Shown: positions 32,986-43,914, numbered from the stretch's first letter. The stretch: DNA of 64,000 nt from Desulfobacteraceae bacterium 4572_130 (GCA_002084425.1 NBLN01000005.1:1-64000); one strand, 5' to 3'. Notes: generated from the letters alone by a model not told the origin. Numbers and translations are program-made.

Positions 32986-33742
32986 TCGCTCTGAAAAACA
33001 TAATATATCAAAATATATAGTATCAAAATACATTATAAATAATCATAATATATTATTAGATTCTGGTTCCACTATTGATTTAATTACACTGGAATTAATA
33101 AAATCTGAAAAAAAAGATATCACTATTACCTCAAACAATATTTTTGCTGCAATGCATTTAGTTGGTCAAAAAAAAATAGAATTTAATTTATTAGAAGGTA
33201 TGTTTAGTGATCTTCATGCAGCAACTTATAGCAAAAAGGCTAATGATATAATTGCTGATAAAGATTTTAATTTTATAATAATAGCAGCAACAGCAATTAG
33301 TGTTGAAGCAGGTATTATGGTTGGTGTAGACGATGATGGCAATGCTGATTTTAAAAAAGCCGCATTAGATAATTTTCAACAGTCTACAAATGCTAAACTT
33401 ATTATAGCAGTTGATGGGACAAAATTTTTTAAGGATACTACTATGCATCGAGGTGTATTAAATATAGAAGATTGGAAGATATTTATTAATAAATATAAAG
33501 ATCGTATTTGTATTATTACTTCGCCATTAAGACCCTCTGTAGAGAATAGTAATAAAAATAAATATGAGAAAGAAATTAGTAGATTTGCCGCCGTGAATCA
33601 GGGTGCTGACTTTGTCTGTTTCATGTCCCGGCGTCTTACGCCTGAACAAGGAACTGGACCGGACAATCTCCCACCGTACAATCAAACTGCGTTTGCTTGT
33701 ACGGCACTCGATGCCAGTCAGCACCTCGATTATATATTATAG
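32873..33742 (+). pseudogene. DeoR-type sensor-like domain without a DNA-binding domain, rearranged at its 3' end
   Basis: The frame carries most of a DeoR C-terminal (sugar-phosphate-isomerase-like) sensor domain: HNILLDSGSTIDLITLEL, ITITSNNIFAAMHL, AISVEAGIMVGVDDDG, NADFKKAALDNFQQS and AKLIIAVDGTKFF. There is no winged-helix domain ahead of it; the upstream frame supplies a membrane helix instead. The first 30 or so codons here are probably out of frame. From about base 33580 the base composition jumps to GC-rich, and the last 45 or so residues (VNQGADFVCFMSRR ... HLDYIL) come from a structured foreign element. The true C-terminus is therefore lost. It is perhaps a soluble phospho-sugar sensor relic. 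Confidence 0.5.
33602..33725. mobile_element. GC-rich, highly structured 124-bp element
   Basis: The ends GGTGCTGACT and AGTCAGCACC are perfect 10-bp inverted repeats. Inside is a short stem GGCGT-CTT-ACGCC and a near-perfect 13-bp hairpin with arms CGTACAATCAAAC and GTTTGCTTGTACG around TGC. It is about half G+C in a genome near 30 percent. It looks like a MITE, a recombination-site-like cassette or a structured RNA fragment that inserted into the sensor gene. Confidence 0.6.
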
Positions 33743-33800
33743 TTGCCTAGGTTAAGTTAAATACAATCCAACTATTACATAAATTATAGGCGGTATTACA

Positions 33801-35453
33801 ATGCTTGAAAAAATAAATCCTAGTCAGACAAAAACATGGAAAGATCTTTTAGCACATTATAAGATAATGAAGAATGTTAAAATAAAAGATCTTTTTGATG
33901 AAGATAAAAACAGATTTGAAAATTTTTCCATTAATTTTAATGATATATTAGTTGATTATTCTAAAAACATAATTTCAAGAGAAACTCTTAATCTATTATT
34001 TAAATTAAGCAATAAAGTATGTTTAAAAGATGCAATCAATAAAATGTTTAAAGGTGATATAATTAATGAAACAGAAAACAGATCTGTTTTACATACTGCT
34101 TTAAGAAACAAAACCAACACTCCAATTTTTGTTCATGGAAAAGATGTAATGCCAGATGTAAATAAGGTTTTAGAAAAAATGAAAAATTTTTCCTCTAGAA
34201 TTATTTCTGGCCAATGGCAGGGCTATACCTTAAAAAAAATAACAGATATAGTAAATATTGGAATAGGAGGTTCAGAGCTTGGACCTGTTATGGTTACAAA
34301 TGCTTTAAAACCCTATGCAAAAAAAGGAATATCTGTTTATTTTATATCTAATATTGATGAAACAAATATTTCTGAAGTTCTAAAAGACTTAAATCCTGAA
34401 ACCACTCTTTTTATGATAGCTTCAAAAACTTTTACAACCCAGGAAACAATGACTAATGCCTTTGGAGCAAGAAAATGGTTTCTAGATTATGCTGAAAATA
34501 AAAAATATATTTCAAAACATTTTGTGGCAATTTCAACAAATGAAAAAGCTGTTGAGAAATTTGGCATTGATAAAGCAAATATGTTTGAATTCTGGAATTG
34601 GGTTGGAGGCCGTTATTCTCTCTGGTCTGCCATTGGACTTTCAATAGCATGTTACATTGGATTTGATAATTTTAGGTTGCTGCTTAATGGTGCCTTTAAA
34701 ATGGATGAACATTTTAAAAATGCTCCCTTTGAAAAAAACATACCTGTTATTCTTGGGTTAATTGGTATTTGGTATAATAATTTTTTTAATGCACAAACCC
34801 ATGCTGTTCTTCCCTATGATTATTTAATGGACAGATTTCCAGCATATCTTCAGCAGGTATTTATGGAAAGTAATGGAAAAGCAATAGATAGAAATGGTAA
34901 TGAAATTAATTATGAAACCTGTCCTGTTGTTTGGGGAGAAGCAGGTACAAATTGCCAGCATTCGTTTTGCCAGTTACTTTTTCAGGGAACACAAATGATT
35001 CCAGCAGATTTTCTTGCTCCTGCAATAAGCCATAATAATATTAAAGAACACCATAATATTCTGCTTTCTAATTTTTTTGCACAAACACAAGCCCTTGCTC
35101 ATGGAAAATCAAGAGAAAAAGTATTAAAAGAGCTTAAAAAACAAGGCAGAAATAATGATGAAATATTAAAATTATTACCTCATAAAATTTTTAAAGGTAA
35201 TATACCAACAAATTCAATTTTATTTAAAAAACTTACTCCAGAAGTTCTGGGAAGTCTTATAGCCATGTATGAGCATAAGGTTTTTGTCCAGGGAGTTATC
35301 TGGAATATATTCAGCTTTGATCAATGGGGTGTTGAACTTGGCAAACAACTTGCCCAAAAAATTCTTCCTGATTTAGAAAATAACAGCTTTATTACATCCC
35401 ATGATTCTTCCACAAATGGATTGATTAATGCTTTTAAAAATATGAAGATATAA
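33801..35453 (+). CDS. pgi: Glucose-6-phosphate isomerase
   Basis: It interconverts glucose-6-phosphate and fructose-6-phosphate. At 550 residues it is the long bacterial/eukaryotic form. Motifs: [15 protein letters not shown] near residues 151-165, [13 protein letters not shown] near 209-221, the signature [13 protein letters not shown] near 268-280, and [16 protein letters not shown], here with Cys where relatives often have Gly. The catalytic Lys is in [13 protein letters not shown] near the end. It lies downstream of pckG, in line with a gluconeogenic role. The ATG has a weak GGCGG ribosome site. Confidence 0.96.
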   Translation: MLEKINPSQTKTWKDLLAHYKIMKNVKIKDLFDEDKNRFENFSINFNDILVDYSKNIISRETLNLLFKLSNKVCLKDAINKMFKGDIINETENRSVLHTALRNKTNTPIFVHGKDVMPDVNKVLEKMKNFSSRIISGQWQGYTLKKITDIVNIGIGGSELGPVMVTNALKPYAKKGISVYFISNIDETNISEVLKDLNPETTLFMIASKTFTTQETMTNAFGARKWFLDYAENKKYISKHFVAISTNEKAVEKFGIDKANMFEFWNWVGGRYSLWSAIGLSIACYIGFDNFRLLLNGAFKMDEHFKNAPFEKNIPVILGLIGIWYNNFFNAQTHAVLPYDYLMDRFPAYLQQVFMESNGKAIDRNGNEINYETCPVVWGEAGTNCQHSFCQLLFQGTQMIPADFLAPAISHNNIKEHHNILLSNFFAQTQALAHGKSREKVLKELKKQGRNNDEILKLLPHKIFKGNIPTNSILFKKLTPEVLGSLIAMYEHKVFVQGVIWNIFSFDQWGVELGKQLAQKILPDLENNSFITSHDSSTNGLINAFKNMKI

Positions 35454-35540
35454 AAAATTATTTAATTCAATAATATAGAAATTTTTATGTTATTATATAT
35501 TAAATCAATCTGCTATAAAGAAAATTCGCGTTTATATTTT

Positions 35541-35618
35541 AACTACGAAAAACACGAAATTGCAAAAAAACAACTTTATATTTTTAGTGTTTTTTTTGTG
35601 CTTTTTGTGGTTATATCT
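35541..35618. repeat. Imperfect inverted repeat, family A, copy 2
   Basis: Left arm AACTACGAAAAACACGAAAT, right arm TTTTTTGTGCTTTTTGTGGT. It lies between pgi and parE. Confidence 0.6.
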
Positions 35619-35661
35619 TTTAATTTAAATTCTATAACATAATATATTACCCCTTTATTCC

Positions 35662-37584
35662 ATGGAATTATTTAATAAAAATTTAAAATACACAGTTGAC
35701 TATAATGCTGAATCTATTGAAGTTTTAAAAGGTCTTGATCCTGTAAAAAAAAGACCTGGAATGTACACTGATACTTCAGATCCCAATCATCTTGGGTATG
35801 AGGTTATTGATAACAGTGTTGATGAGGCAATTGCAGGATATGCTGATAAAATTGATGTGATTCTTTATCCGGACAATTCCCTTGAAGTTAAAGATAATGG
35901 CAGGGGTATGCCCATAGATATTCATCCTAAAGAAAAAATATCAGGTGTTGAGCTGATTATGACAAAGCTCCATTCTGGAGCTAAATTTTCAAATAAAAAT
36001 TACGATTTTTCCGGGGGGCTTCATGGTGTTGGAGTATCTGTTGTTAATGCTCTTTCAACATATCTAGAAATAAATATCACAAGGAATGGAGCAAAATATA
36101 AAATTGTCTTTAAAAATGGTTTTAAATCTAAGGACCTTGAAATTATAAAAAAATTAAATACAAAAAGAACAGGGACCTGCCTTAGGTTTTATCCAGACAA
36201 ATCATATTTTGATACAATAAAATTTTCAAAAAAAGCTTTAAAACATTGTTTAAAGGCAAAAGCAGTGCTTTGTCCACATCTTTGTATAAGTTTTGAGGAC
36301 CGGGAAACCGGAGAAAAAAAAGAATGGAAATACAAGTATGGTTTATCAGATTATTTTTTACAGGCATTAAAACAAACTAATACTATTTTTAATGTTCCTT
36401 TTACAGGGCACACCAGTTTAGAAGAAACAAGTGTATCCTGGGCATGTAACTGGACAGAGGAAAAACAGGAAAATATTTGTGAAAGCTATGTAAATCTTAT
36501 TCCAACATTACTTGGTGGAACTCATGTTAATGGCTTTAGAACAGGCCTGCTTGATTCCATAAGAGAATTTTGTAAATTTAGAGATATTCTTCCAAAGGGT
36601 GTAAACATAGCTCCGGAAGATATCTGGGAAAATATTGCATTTGTTCTTTCTGTAAAACTTAATGATGCACAGTTTTCAGGGCAGACAAAGGAAAGACTTT
36701 CATCCCGTCATTGCACAAATATTGTAAGTTCCATAATTAGAGATTCCTTTAGTTTATGGCTTAATCAAAATACAGATGCAGGAGAAAAACTTACATGTCT
36801 TGTTATTGAAAATGCAAAACAGCGTATAAAAAGATCAAGAAAAGTAATAAAAAAGAAATTTGTAAATGGACTAATACTTCCAAGTAAATTATCTGACTGT
36901 ACAAGCACTGATTCAAAAAAAAGAGAACTTTTTCTTGTAGAAGGTGATTCTGCAGGTGGATCTGCAAAACAAGCAAGGGACAGAAGATTTCAGGCAATTA
37001 TGCCATTGCGTGGAAAAATTTTAAACACATGGGAAACTGATTCTTCACAAATATTAAGCTCAATGGAAATTAATAATATTTCTCTTGCTATTGGGGTTGA
37101 CCCTAATTCTAAAGACATATCAAAACTTAGATATAATAAAATATGTATTCTTGCTGATGCTGATCCTGATGGCTTGCATATTGCTACACTTTTATGCGCA
37201 CTTTTTTTAAGACATTTTTCTAATCTTGTAAAAAATGGACATATTTTTATAGCTATGCCTCCGCTTTTTCGCATTGATGCAGGCAATAATATTTTTTATG
37301 CCTTTGATGAACAGGAAAAAAAAAATATTTTTAAGAGAATAAAACTAGGGGGGAAAAAAGCAAAAATTAATGTGCAAAGATTTAAAGGACTTGGGGAAAT
37401 GAACCCTTCCCAGTTAAGAGAAACTGCAATTTTTCCTGACACAAGAAAACTTGTTCAGCTTGTTATTAATTATAAAGATGACAAAAATGTGTTTGAAATT
37501 ATGGATATGCTTCTAGGCAAAAAAAGAGCTGGGGACAGGCGGAAATGGATTGAAACCAAGGGAAATATTGAGGAGATTGAATAA
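35662..37584 (+). CDS. parE: DNA topoisomerase IV subunit B (ParE)
   Basis: This is the ATPase subunit of the enzyme that unlinks replicated chromosomes. The GHKL ATPase has [28 protein letters not shown] and [14 protein letters not shown]. The TOPRIM domain has EGDSAGGSA at residues 427-435 and the metal motif DADPDG at 499-504. RGKILNTWE supports ParE rather than GyrB, as do the 640-residue length and the partner parC, which overlaps by one base at the stop/start (ATGA-like junction at 37584). The ATG start gives [22 protein letters not shown]. Confidence 0.92.
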   Translation: MELFNKNLKYTVDYNAESIEVLKGLDPVKKRPGMYTDTSDPNHLGYEVIDNSVDEAIAGYADKIDVILYPDNSLEVKDNGRGMPIDIHPKEKISGVELIMTKLHSGAKFSNKNYDFSGGLHGVGVSVVNALSTYLEINITRNGAKYKIVFKNGFKSKDLEIIKKLNTKRTGTCLRFYPDKSYFDTIKFSKKALKHCLKAKAVLCPHLCISFEDRETGEKKEWKYKYGLSDYFLQALKQTNTIFNVPFTGHTSLEETSVSWACNWTEEKQENICESYVNLIPTLLGGTHVNGFRTGLLDSIREFCKFRDILPKGVNIAPEDIWENIAFVLSVKLNDAQFSGQTKERLSSRHCTNIVSSIIRDSFSLWLNQNTDAGEKLTCLVIENAKQRIKRSRKVIKKKFVNGLILPSKLSDCTSTDSKKRELFLVEGDSAGGSAKQARDRRFQAIMPLRGKILNTWETDSSQILSSMEINNISLAIGVDPNSKDISKLRYNKICILADADPDGLHIATLLCALFLRHFSNLVKNGHIFIAMPPLFRIDAGNNIFYAFDEQEKKNIFKRIKLGGKKAKINVQRFKGLGEMNPSQLRETAIFPDTRKLVQLVINYKDDKNVFEIMDMLLGKKRAGDRRKWIETKGNIEEIE

Positions 37585-39842
37585 TGAAAAATAACTCTGA
37601 AACAAATCTTGAGGTTTTTGAAAAAATGGCCTTTGAAAAATTTGTTGAAAAAGCATATTTAAATTATTCAATGTATGTAATTTTAGATAGAGCTCTTCCT
37701 CATATTGGAGATGGCCTTAAGCCTGTCCAGCGAAGAATCATATATGCCATGAGTGAGCTTGGTCTTTCTTTTTCTGCTAAATACAAAAAATCTGCAAGAA
37801 CTGTAGGTGATGTTCTAGGGAAATTTCACCCCCATGGTGATGCTGCATGTTATGAAGCAATGGTTCTTCTTGCCCAGCCTTTTTCATCCAGATATCCTCT
37901 TTTGGATGGACAGGGAAATTGGGGTGCCCCAGATGATCCAAAATCCTTTGCAGCAATGAGATATACAGAATCAAAACTGACAAAATATGCTGAAATTCTT
38001 CTTTTAGAAATTAATCTTGGAGCAACAAAATGGGTTTTTAATTTTGATGGAACTCTTAAAGAACCATATTTACTTCCTGCAAGGCTTCCTAATCTTTTAT
38101 TAAATGGTACAACCGGAATTGCAGTGGGAATGGCAACTGATATTCCTCCCCATAATCTTAATGAAGTTGCAAAAGCATGTATATATCTTATAGATAATCC
38201 CAATGCAGATATTGATAAAATTACTAAATTTATAAAAGGTCCTGATTTCCCCACTAATGCTGAAATAATAACACCTGTTTCTGAAATAAAAAATTTTTAT
38301 AAAACAGGTCATGGAAAAATAAAATTAAGGGCAAAGTTCCATGTTTATTCAGGAGATATTATTGTTACTGCACTTCCCTATCGTGCTTCAGGAGAAAAAA
38401 TACTAGACCAAATTGCTTCTCAAATCAAAGCAAAAAAGCTTCCTATGGTAGTTGACATACGCGATGAATCTGACCATGAAGATCCCACACGCCTTGTAAT
38501 TGTACCTAAAAAAAGAATAATATCTTTAACTTCATTAATGAATCATCTTTTTGCAACCACAGATCTTGAGCTTTCATATCGTGTAAATATGAATGTTCTA
38601 GGTATAAATGGAAAACCCCAGGTAAAAAATCTTCTTACTATTTTATCTGAATGGCTTTTATTCAGAACAAAAACAGTTAAAAAAAGACTAGAATATAGAT
38701 TAGAAAAAGTTAATGACCGTATTCATATTCTTAAAGGTTTTATAATAGTATTTTTAAATATTGATAAAATCATTAAGATAATACGAAAAAGTAATAAACC
38801 TGGACAAGAACTCGTTAAAAAATTTAATTTAACAAAAATACAAGCAGAAACAATACTTGAAATTAAGCTTCGTCAGCTTGCAAAACTTGAAGAAGGTAAG
38901 ATAACGGCTGAAAAAGATAAGCTTTACAAGGAACAACAAAATTTAGAAAAAATACTTGCATCAGACAAACTTTTAAAAAATCTTATTAAAAAAGAAATAA
39001 AGTTTGATGCAAAAAAATATGGAGACAAAAGATGTTCACCAATTAAACAAAGAAAAAAAGCAGAAGCATTTTCAGAAACTCAGGTTATACAGGTTGAACC
39101 TTTAATTATAATTCTTTCTAAAAATGGTTGGGTACGCTCTTTTAAAGGTAATGAAATTGATTTAAAAAAAATAAAATTTAAATCAGGAGATTCCCTTTTA
39201 TCTTGTGCAAAAACCATGAGTAACCAACAAACAGTATTTGTTGATTCCAGAGGCAGAAGTTATTCTATTTTTTCCCATACATTTCCATCGGCAAGAGGAT
39301 TTGGCGAACCTTTAACAGGCAGACTTATAATAAAACCTAATGTATTTATTAAAACAATGGTTACAGGTAACCATAATGATTTGTTTCTTCTCTTCTCAGA
39401 CATAGGATATGGTTTTATTACTCAATTTGCCCATCTTCTTATAAAAAATAGAAATGGAAAAACTGTTTTAAATCTGTGTGATAATATAAATTTTATGGGT
39501 GCTGAACCCATTAAAAATTCTAAAACAGATATTATAACTGCAATAACAACATTAGGACGGCTTCTTATTTTTCCTGTAAAACAAATGCCAATATTAGAAA
39601 AAGGAAGGGGCAATAAAATAATTGGTATTCCAAATTCTCAAGTTCAGTTACAACATGGTGAACGACTTAAAATATTAAAGGTATTATCTTTTGATTCAAC
39701 TATTATTATATATTCTGGAAAACATTTCTTAAAAATAAAACCTGAAGATCAGAAAAATTATAAATCAAAACGCGGATATAGAGGAAAAAAACTTCCAAAA
39801 GGGTATCAAAATGTAACTAACATTAAAATAATTTCTCCTTAA
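37584..39842 (+). CDS. parC: DNA topoisomerase IV subunit A (ParC)
   Basis: This is the breakage-reunion subunit. The active-site Tyr127 lies in [16 protein letters not shown]. The quinolone-region helix is [19 protein letters not shown] (Ser83-equivalent is Ala, Glu retained), followed by [18 protein letters not shown]. The C-terminal half forms a beta-pinwheel without a canonical GyrA box (QRRGGKG), which with [14 protein letters not shown] supports ParC over GyrA. At 752 residues it is standard. It is translationally coupled to parE. A 210-bp AT-rich gap with no clear terminator follows. Confidence 0.92.
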   Translation: MKNNSETNLEVFEKMAFEKFVEKAYLNYSMYVILDRALPHIGDGLKPVQRRIIYAMSELGLSFSAKYKKSARTVGDVLGKFHPHGDAACYEAMVLLAQPFSSRYPLLDGQGNWGAPDDPKSFAAMRYTESKLTKYAEILLLEINLGATKWVFNFDGTLKEPYLLPARLPNLLLNGTTGIAVGMATDIPPHNLNEVAKACIYLIDNPNADIDKITKFIKGPDFPTNAEIITPVSEIKNFYKTGHGKIKLRAKFHVYSGDIIVTALPYRASGEKILDQIASQIKAKKLPMVVDIRDESDHEDPTRLVIVPKKRIISLTSLMNHLFATTDLELSYRVNMNVLGINGKPQVKNLLTILSEWLLFRTKTVKKRLEYRLEKVNDRIHILKGFIIVFLNIDKIIKIIRKSNKPGQELVKKFNLTKIQAETILEIKLRQLAKLEEGKITAEKDKLYKEQQNLEKILASDKLLKNLIKKEIKFDAKKYGDKRCSPIKQRKKAEAFSETQVIQVEPLIIILSKNGWVRSFKGNEIDLKKIKFKSGDSLLSCAKTMSNQQTVFVDSRGRSYSIFSHTFPSARGFGEPLTGRLIIKPNVFIKTMVTGNHNDLFLLFSDIGYGFITQFAHLLIKNRNGKTVLNLCDNINFMGAEPIKNSKTDIITAITTLGRLLIFPVKQMPILEKGRGNKIIGIPNSQVQLQHGERLKILKVLSFDSTIIIYSGKHFLKIKPEDQKNYKSKRGYRGKKLPKGYQNVTNIKIISP

Positions 39843-40051
39843 AAATAGTAGCTATAAACAATAATGATGGCATCCTAAACTTACGCTTTGCTTTAATCTA
39901 GTATTTTTTAAAGACCTCGAAATACTACATATCCACCTTTGCTCTTGAAAAAATACCATATCTTGTATATAAAGCTTAAAAAATACCATCTGTATTTTAA
40001 ATTTCAAATTTTTAAAAGCTCATCAATAATGAAAAAATAGAGATTTATTAT

Positions 40052-41428
40052 ATGAAAAAAAATATTTATAATAGTCTGTTTTGTTTTATAGTTGCTGTAT
40101 TTTTACCAATAATAATATATATTTACCTTCAGCATAATCCTTTATTTGTACCTTCCAAAACCCTCATAAGAATAAAAAAGAATAAAATACTTAAAGTCAT
40201 TACACATAATAATTTTAATTCATATTATATTTATCGAGAAAAACCCATGGGATTTGAATATGATATAGCAAAGGAGTTTGCAAAATTTCTTAATGTTGAA
40301 CTTAAAGTTATTAATCCCGGGTGGAATAACATGTTTTCTTTTCTTGAAAAAAATAAAGGAGATTTTATTGCAGCAGGGTTTACTATTACTAATAAAAGAA
40401 AAGAAAAATTTGATTTTTCAAGACCCTATATGGAAATTCAACAAAGGCTAATACATCACAAACTTATAATTATAGAAAATCTTAAACAACTTGCTGGAAA
40501 AAAAATTCATGTAAGGAAAAAAACTTCATACCATGCAAGTCTTGAACAAATAAAAAATACAGGGATAGATTTTGAAATAATACTTTATGACAATATTCCA
40601 ACAGAAGACTTAATAAGAAAAGTTGCTGAAAAAAAAATAAAATATACAGTTGCAGATTCTAATATTGCCATGCTGAATAGAAGATATTATCCTGATATTA
40701 TATTAGGAATTCCCCTGGAAAAAAAAGAAAAACTTGCCTGGGCAGTAAATAAAAATAATAAAAAATTTTTAAAAAAAATGAACACATTTTTAAAAACCGC
40801 TGAAACCAATGGAATTTATAAAAAAATTTATGAGAAATATTATAGTGATATTGATTATTTTGATTATTTTGATTTAAAAAAATTTCATGAAAGAATTAAC
40901 ACAAGACTTCCACAATATAAAAAAACAATAATTGCTGAATCTAAAAAATATAATTTTGACTGGAGAATAATTGCAGCTCTTATTTATCAGGAATCCCACT
41001 ATGATCCCATGGCAGAAAGTTTTAAAGGAGCTATGGGGCTTATGCAGCTGACAACAGGCACTGCTCTGGAAATGAATATAAATGATAGACTTGATCCAGA
41101 ACAAAGCATTAAGGCAGGCATAAAATATCTTAATAAAATGTATAAAAATTTTAAAGAGCTTAAAGATAATGATGAACAAAAACTTATTTTTGCCATTGCA
41201 AGTTATAATATTGGCTATGGTCATATAAGAGATGCACAGAAAATTGCTCTTGATAAAGAAATGGATAAAAATAAATGGTCCTGTATAGAAAAGACTTTGC
41301 CGCTTCTTTCAAAACCTGAATACCATGAAAATACAAAATATGGTTATGCAAGGGGAACAGAAACTGTTCAATATATTGAAAGAATATTTACATATTATGA
41401 TATCTTAAAACAAAAATCACAAAATTAA
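40052..41428 (+). CDS. mltF: Membrane-bound lytic murein transglycosylase F (MltF)
   Basis: It cleaves peptidoglycan glycan strands with formation of 1,6-anhydro ends. The N-terminal segment SLFCFIVAVFLPIIIYIYLQ (about 8-27) is a membrane anchor or signal. Residues about 45-270 form a solute-binding (SBP_bac_3) domain: LKVITHNNFNSYYIYR, GFEYDIAKEFAKFL. Residues about 295-445 form the SLT lysozyme-like domain with catalytic Glu314 in IYQESHYDP and GAMGLMQLTTGTA. The two-domain order is diagnostic of MltF. At 458 residues it is normal. It is a monocistronic plus-strand gene. Confidence 0.93.
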   Translation: MKKNIYNSLFCFIVAVFLPIIIYIYLQHNPLFVPSKTLIRIKKNKILKVITHNNFNSYYIYREKPMGFEYDIAKEFAKFLNVELKVINPGWNNMFSFLEKNKGDFIAAGFTITNKRKEKFDFSRPYMEIQQRLIHHKLIIIENLKQLAGKKIHVRKKTSYHASLEQIKNTGIDFEIILYDNIPTEDLIRKVAEKKIKYTVADSNIAMLNRRYYPDIILGIPLEKKEKLAWAVNKNNKKFLKKMNTFLKTAETNGIYKKIYEKYYSDIDYFDYFDLKKFHERINTRLPQYKKTIIAESKKYNFDWRIIAALIYQESHYDPMAESFKGAMGLMQLTTGTALEMNINDRLDPEQSIKAGIKYLNKMYKNFKELKDNDEQKLIFAIASYNIGYGHIRDAQKIALDKEMDKNKWSCIEKTLPLLSKPEYHENTKYGYARGTETVQYIERIFTYYDILKQKSQN

Positions 41429-41435
41429 TGGGAAA

Positions 41436-41461
41436 GGGGTCAAGTCTGGTTTTGATACTTA
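41436..41461 (+). repeat. REP-like sequence, family F (copy 2)
   Basis: GGGGTCAAGTCTGGTTTTGA followed by TACTTA, just after the mltF stop. See the inverted copy at 18198-18223. Confidence 0.45.
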
Positions 41462-41655
41462 TGAACCTCCTTTTTAATCAAAAAAATTCTTTTTTTATAA
41501 ATTGTATAAATAATAAAATGCAAACTTTACCAAAAGAGAAGTGAATTAAGAAAATCACATATTATATCCCTAAATTCTTCTATAAAAAATCCGACTTAAG
41601 GACACTAATTTAATTAAAATTAATTTTATCATAAAAAAACTTGAAATTTAAAAAA

Positions 41656-42603
41656 ATGAAATCAAAAATACTTTCCATAATCTTAAAATATTTAAGATCA
41701 AAACCACTTTTAAAAGAATCAGGTATTAATAAATACCGTAGTCTTTTAGAAAAAAGTGCAAAAATATTTAAAATTGATAAACATGTTAATTTTAAAAAAT
41801 TTTATATTAATTCCATTGCCTGCCAATGGATTATTCCCCATGATTTTACTGGTTCCCAAACTATTTTATATCTTCATGGTGGAGGATTTATAGCAGGCTC
41901 AATAAATTCACATAAAGATCTTGCAACAAGAATAGCAAAAGAATCAAAGGCTCAACTTTTAATTATTAATTATAGACTTGCTCCTGAACATAAATTTCCA
42001 GCAGGGCTAAATGATGCTATAACTGCGTATGAATGGCTTTTAAATAAAAAAATACCTAGTGAAAAAATTACAATAGCAGGTGATTCTGCCGGAGCAAATC
42101 TTGCACTTTCCCTTGTTTTATCTATTAAAGAAAAAAAAATTCCCATGGCGAAAAATATGGTTCTTTTATCTCCCTGGGTTGATTTGGAATGTAAAAGTAA
42201 TTCCTATGATTTAAATAAAAAAAAAGATCCAATGTTAAATAAAAAATCTCTTTGTGCAACAGCAGAGTTTTATGCTGGACAAGAAAATTTATCTAATGTT
42301 TTGGTCTCTCCCATAAATGGTAATCTTCAGGGATTATGTCCAATGCTTATTCAGGCAGGAGATTGTGAAATATTACAGGATGATGCAGTAAGACTTGCAA
42401 ATATTGCAGAAAAAGCAGGAGTTAAAGTTGAACTTGAAATATGGGAAAATATGTTCCATGTATGGCATTATTTTTCAAGATATCTTCCCCAAGGAAGAAA
42501 AGCCATAAAAAAAATAGGACAATTTATTCAAACTAACTGCCATAAGGCAGATCTAATTTTTAATTCCCAGCTTACCTCACAACAAAACATGAAAAAATAT
42601 TAA
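41656..42603 (+). CDS. Alpha/beta hydrolase, HSL (acetyl-esterase-like) family, with a repeat-derived tail
   Basis: The oxyanion motif HGGGF is at residues 74-78. The nucleophile Ser144 is in GDSAGANLALSL, and the catalytic His is probably 268 in NMFHVWH. The acidic residue lies in the GDCEILQDDA segment near 235-244. It is a cytosolic carboxylesterase or lipase of the hormone-sensitive-lipase group; the substrate is unknown. The start is taken at the ATG at 41656 (MKSKILSIILKYLRS); a TTG 15 bp earlier is less likely. The final 22 residues, from about NCHKADLIF to the stop, are encoded by a family B repeat. Homology therefore probably ends near GQFIQT, and the native C-terminus was overwritten or extended. 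Confidence 0.85.
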   Translation: MKSKILSIILKYLRSKPLLKESGINKYRSLLEKSAKIFKIDKHVNFKKFYINSIACQWIIPHDFTGSQTILYLHGGGFIAGSINSHKDLATRIAKESKAQLLIINYRLAPEHKFPAGLNDAITAYEWLLNKKIPSEKITIAGDSAGANLALSLVLSIKEKKIPMAKNMVLLSPWVDLECKSNSYDLNKKKDPMLNKKSLCATAEFYAGQENLSNVLVSPINGNLQGLCPMLIQAGDCEILQDDAVRLANIAEKAGVKVELEIWENMFHVWHYFSRYLPQGRKAIKKIGQFIQTNCHKADLIFNSQLTSQQNMKKY

Positions 42604-42628
42604 AGTAATTATAAATTATTTTATATAA
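42534..42628 (+). repeat. Dispersed intergenic repeat, family B (copy 5), inside a gene end
   Basis: TAACTGCCATAAGGCAGATC, CTTACCTCACAACAAAACAT, ATATTAAAGTAATTATAAAT. The first 70 bases are the coding end of the hydrolase. Confidence 0.8.
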
Positions 42629-43762
42629 TTAAAATCTAACTGATCTATAAACTTTTTTCTTTGCATGGATTTCAAGATTCTTTATTTCAAGATTTTTTGA
42701 AGTATTGCCTAAAGAAAGACTAATATTATGAAATCCTGGTTGAAGTATAAGCTTAATCATAGTTAGACTGCCTGGTAAGCTCTGCCATTCCCTAGTGTCT
42801 GCCTGCTCTGATAAAAGAGAAATTGCCCTAAAGATAGTTTCAGCAATATGGCTTTTTTCTCCAATTTTCTTGGCAATAACTTCCTTTGTACTAGTGCGAA
42901 TACTATGTCTTGCAATTAAAGTAGCAGTTCTTTTTTTAAGTGATGTGGCTGCTATATTCCCAAGATTTGTGGTTATCATTATTGGAATTTTATTGGTATA
43001 ATTGAAATAAACAGGCAAATGTGAATAAGAATTTGTATAATGGGGAAGAGAAATTCTTATTAATGGAGGTAAAATAATATCCTTTGAAATTTTATGGGGA
43101 ATACTGCCCTGGCCAACAAAAAGAATTAACTCTCCCATATCAGGGCCACATATTTTTAATAAGTTTTTTTTAGATTTTATAATTTGTGAAAGTTTTTCAT
43201 ATTCTATACGAGCATCACTGTATTTGTGCATATTCTCAAAACAAAGTGCTATTAAAGCCCGAGTAAAATAATCATTTTTTAAGGATCCAGGATATTCATC
43301 AAAAATTTTAAGGGCTTGTTTTGCTTCAACAAGTGCTTTTTCATATTTGTATTGTAGTAAAAAATTTATCATTAAATATGTATGCACCCAGAGCCTTTCA
43401 CTGTATTCTCCTCTATATGTCATTGTTTTATCATTTATAAAAACTGCTGAAGATTGTTCCCTAATACTTATTTTATTAAATTTATCCATAAGTTCCACTG
43501 CCTTTAAAAAAAAGATATTACTTTTGTTATATTTTTTTTTATAGTGAAAACTTAGCCCTTTTTCCATATAACAAAGTAAAAGATCTTTTTGTGGTACATT
43601 ATCACATGTTATGGAAATATTATGGAATTGTGATTTGTTAGAAGTATTAGGGTGAAAAATATTACCTGTATCTTGCAAGGAAAAATTTGCACATCCCAGC
43701 ATAAATAAAAATGATAATATTAATCCTGTTCTTAAAAAAATAAAAATCAATTTTTTTCTCAT
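42629..43762 (-). CDS. COG3014-like lipoprotein of unknown function
   Basis: This 377-residue protein has a lipoprotein signal: MRKK, a hydrophobic core LILSFLFM and the lipobox LMLGC with Cys24. The mature part is largely helical with TPR-like segments (LLCYMEKGLSFHYKKKYNKS, ALVEAKQALKIFDEYPGSL, FENMHKYSDARIEYEKLSQI). It then has a GQGSIPHKI block followed by a beta domain. This layout matches what I know as COG3014, found next to LpoB in several proteobacteria. Here the LpoB-like gene lies 170 bp upstream on the same strand. A role in outer-membrane or peptidoglycan assembly is inferred from this pairing only. Confidence 0.65.
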   Translation of the reverse strand: MRKKLIFIFLRTGLILSFLFMLGCANFSLQDTGNIFHPNTSNKSQFHNISITCDNVPQKDLLLCYMEKGLSFHYKKKYNKSNIFFLKAVELMDKFNKISIREQSSAVFINDKTMTYRGEYSERLWVHTYLMINFLLQYKYEKALVEAKQALKIFDEYPGSLKNDYFTRALIALCFENMHKYSDARIEYEKLSQIIKSKKNLLKICGPDMGELILFVGQGSIPHKISKDIILPPLIRISLPHYTNSYSHLPVYFNYTNKIPIMITTNLGNIAATSLKKRTATLIARHSIRTSTKEVIAKKIGEKSHIAETIFRAISLLSEQADTREWQSLPGSLTMIKLILQPGFHNISLSLGNTSKNLEIKNLEIHAKKKVYRSVRF

Positions 43763-43835
43763 AATTTAATAGTATAGAAATCTTGATTTTATTATGTATT
43801 AAACCAAGATATTAATAAAAATTATCTTTATATTT

Positions 43836-43914
43836 TAAACCATGAAAAACACAAAATCTCATGAAAAGGGCTTTCTATTTTTTCGTGCGTTTTAGTATTT
43901 TTTATGATTGTAAT
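43836..43914. repeat. Imperfect inverted repeat, family A, copy 3
   Basis: Left arm AAACCATGAAAAACACAAAA, right arm TTTTTCGTGCGTTTTAGTAT. It lies between the LpoB-like gene and the COG3014-like gene. Confidence 0.55.

Noticed and set aside
33527-33724. Minus-strand 65-codon ORF in the GC-rich element
   Set aside because: It is explained by low stop-codon density in the GC-rich palindromic element. No start signal and no known family.
33602-33725. Integron attC site
   Set aside because: Size and inverted-repeat layout are similar, but the required GTTRRRY and RYYYAAC core sites are not present at the ends.
37850-38254. Long minus-strand ORF opposite parC
   Set aside because: It is a shadow of the strongly conserved parC reading frame.
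35662-39842. DNA gyrase gyrB-gyrA
   Set aside because: RGKILNTWE in the B subunit, no GyrA box in the A subunit, and the short B subunit directly followed by the A subunit fit topoisomerase IV better.
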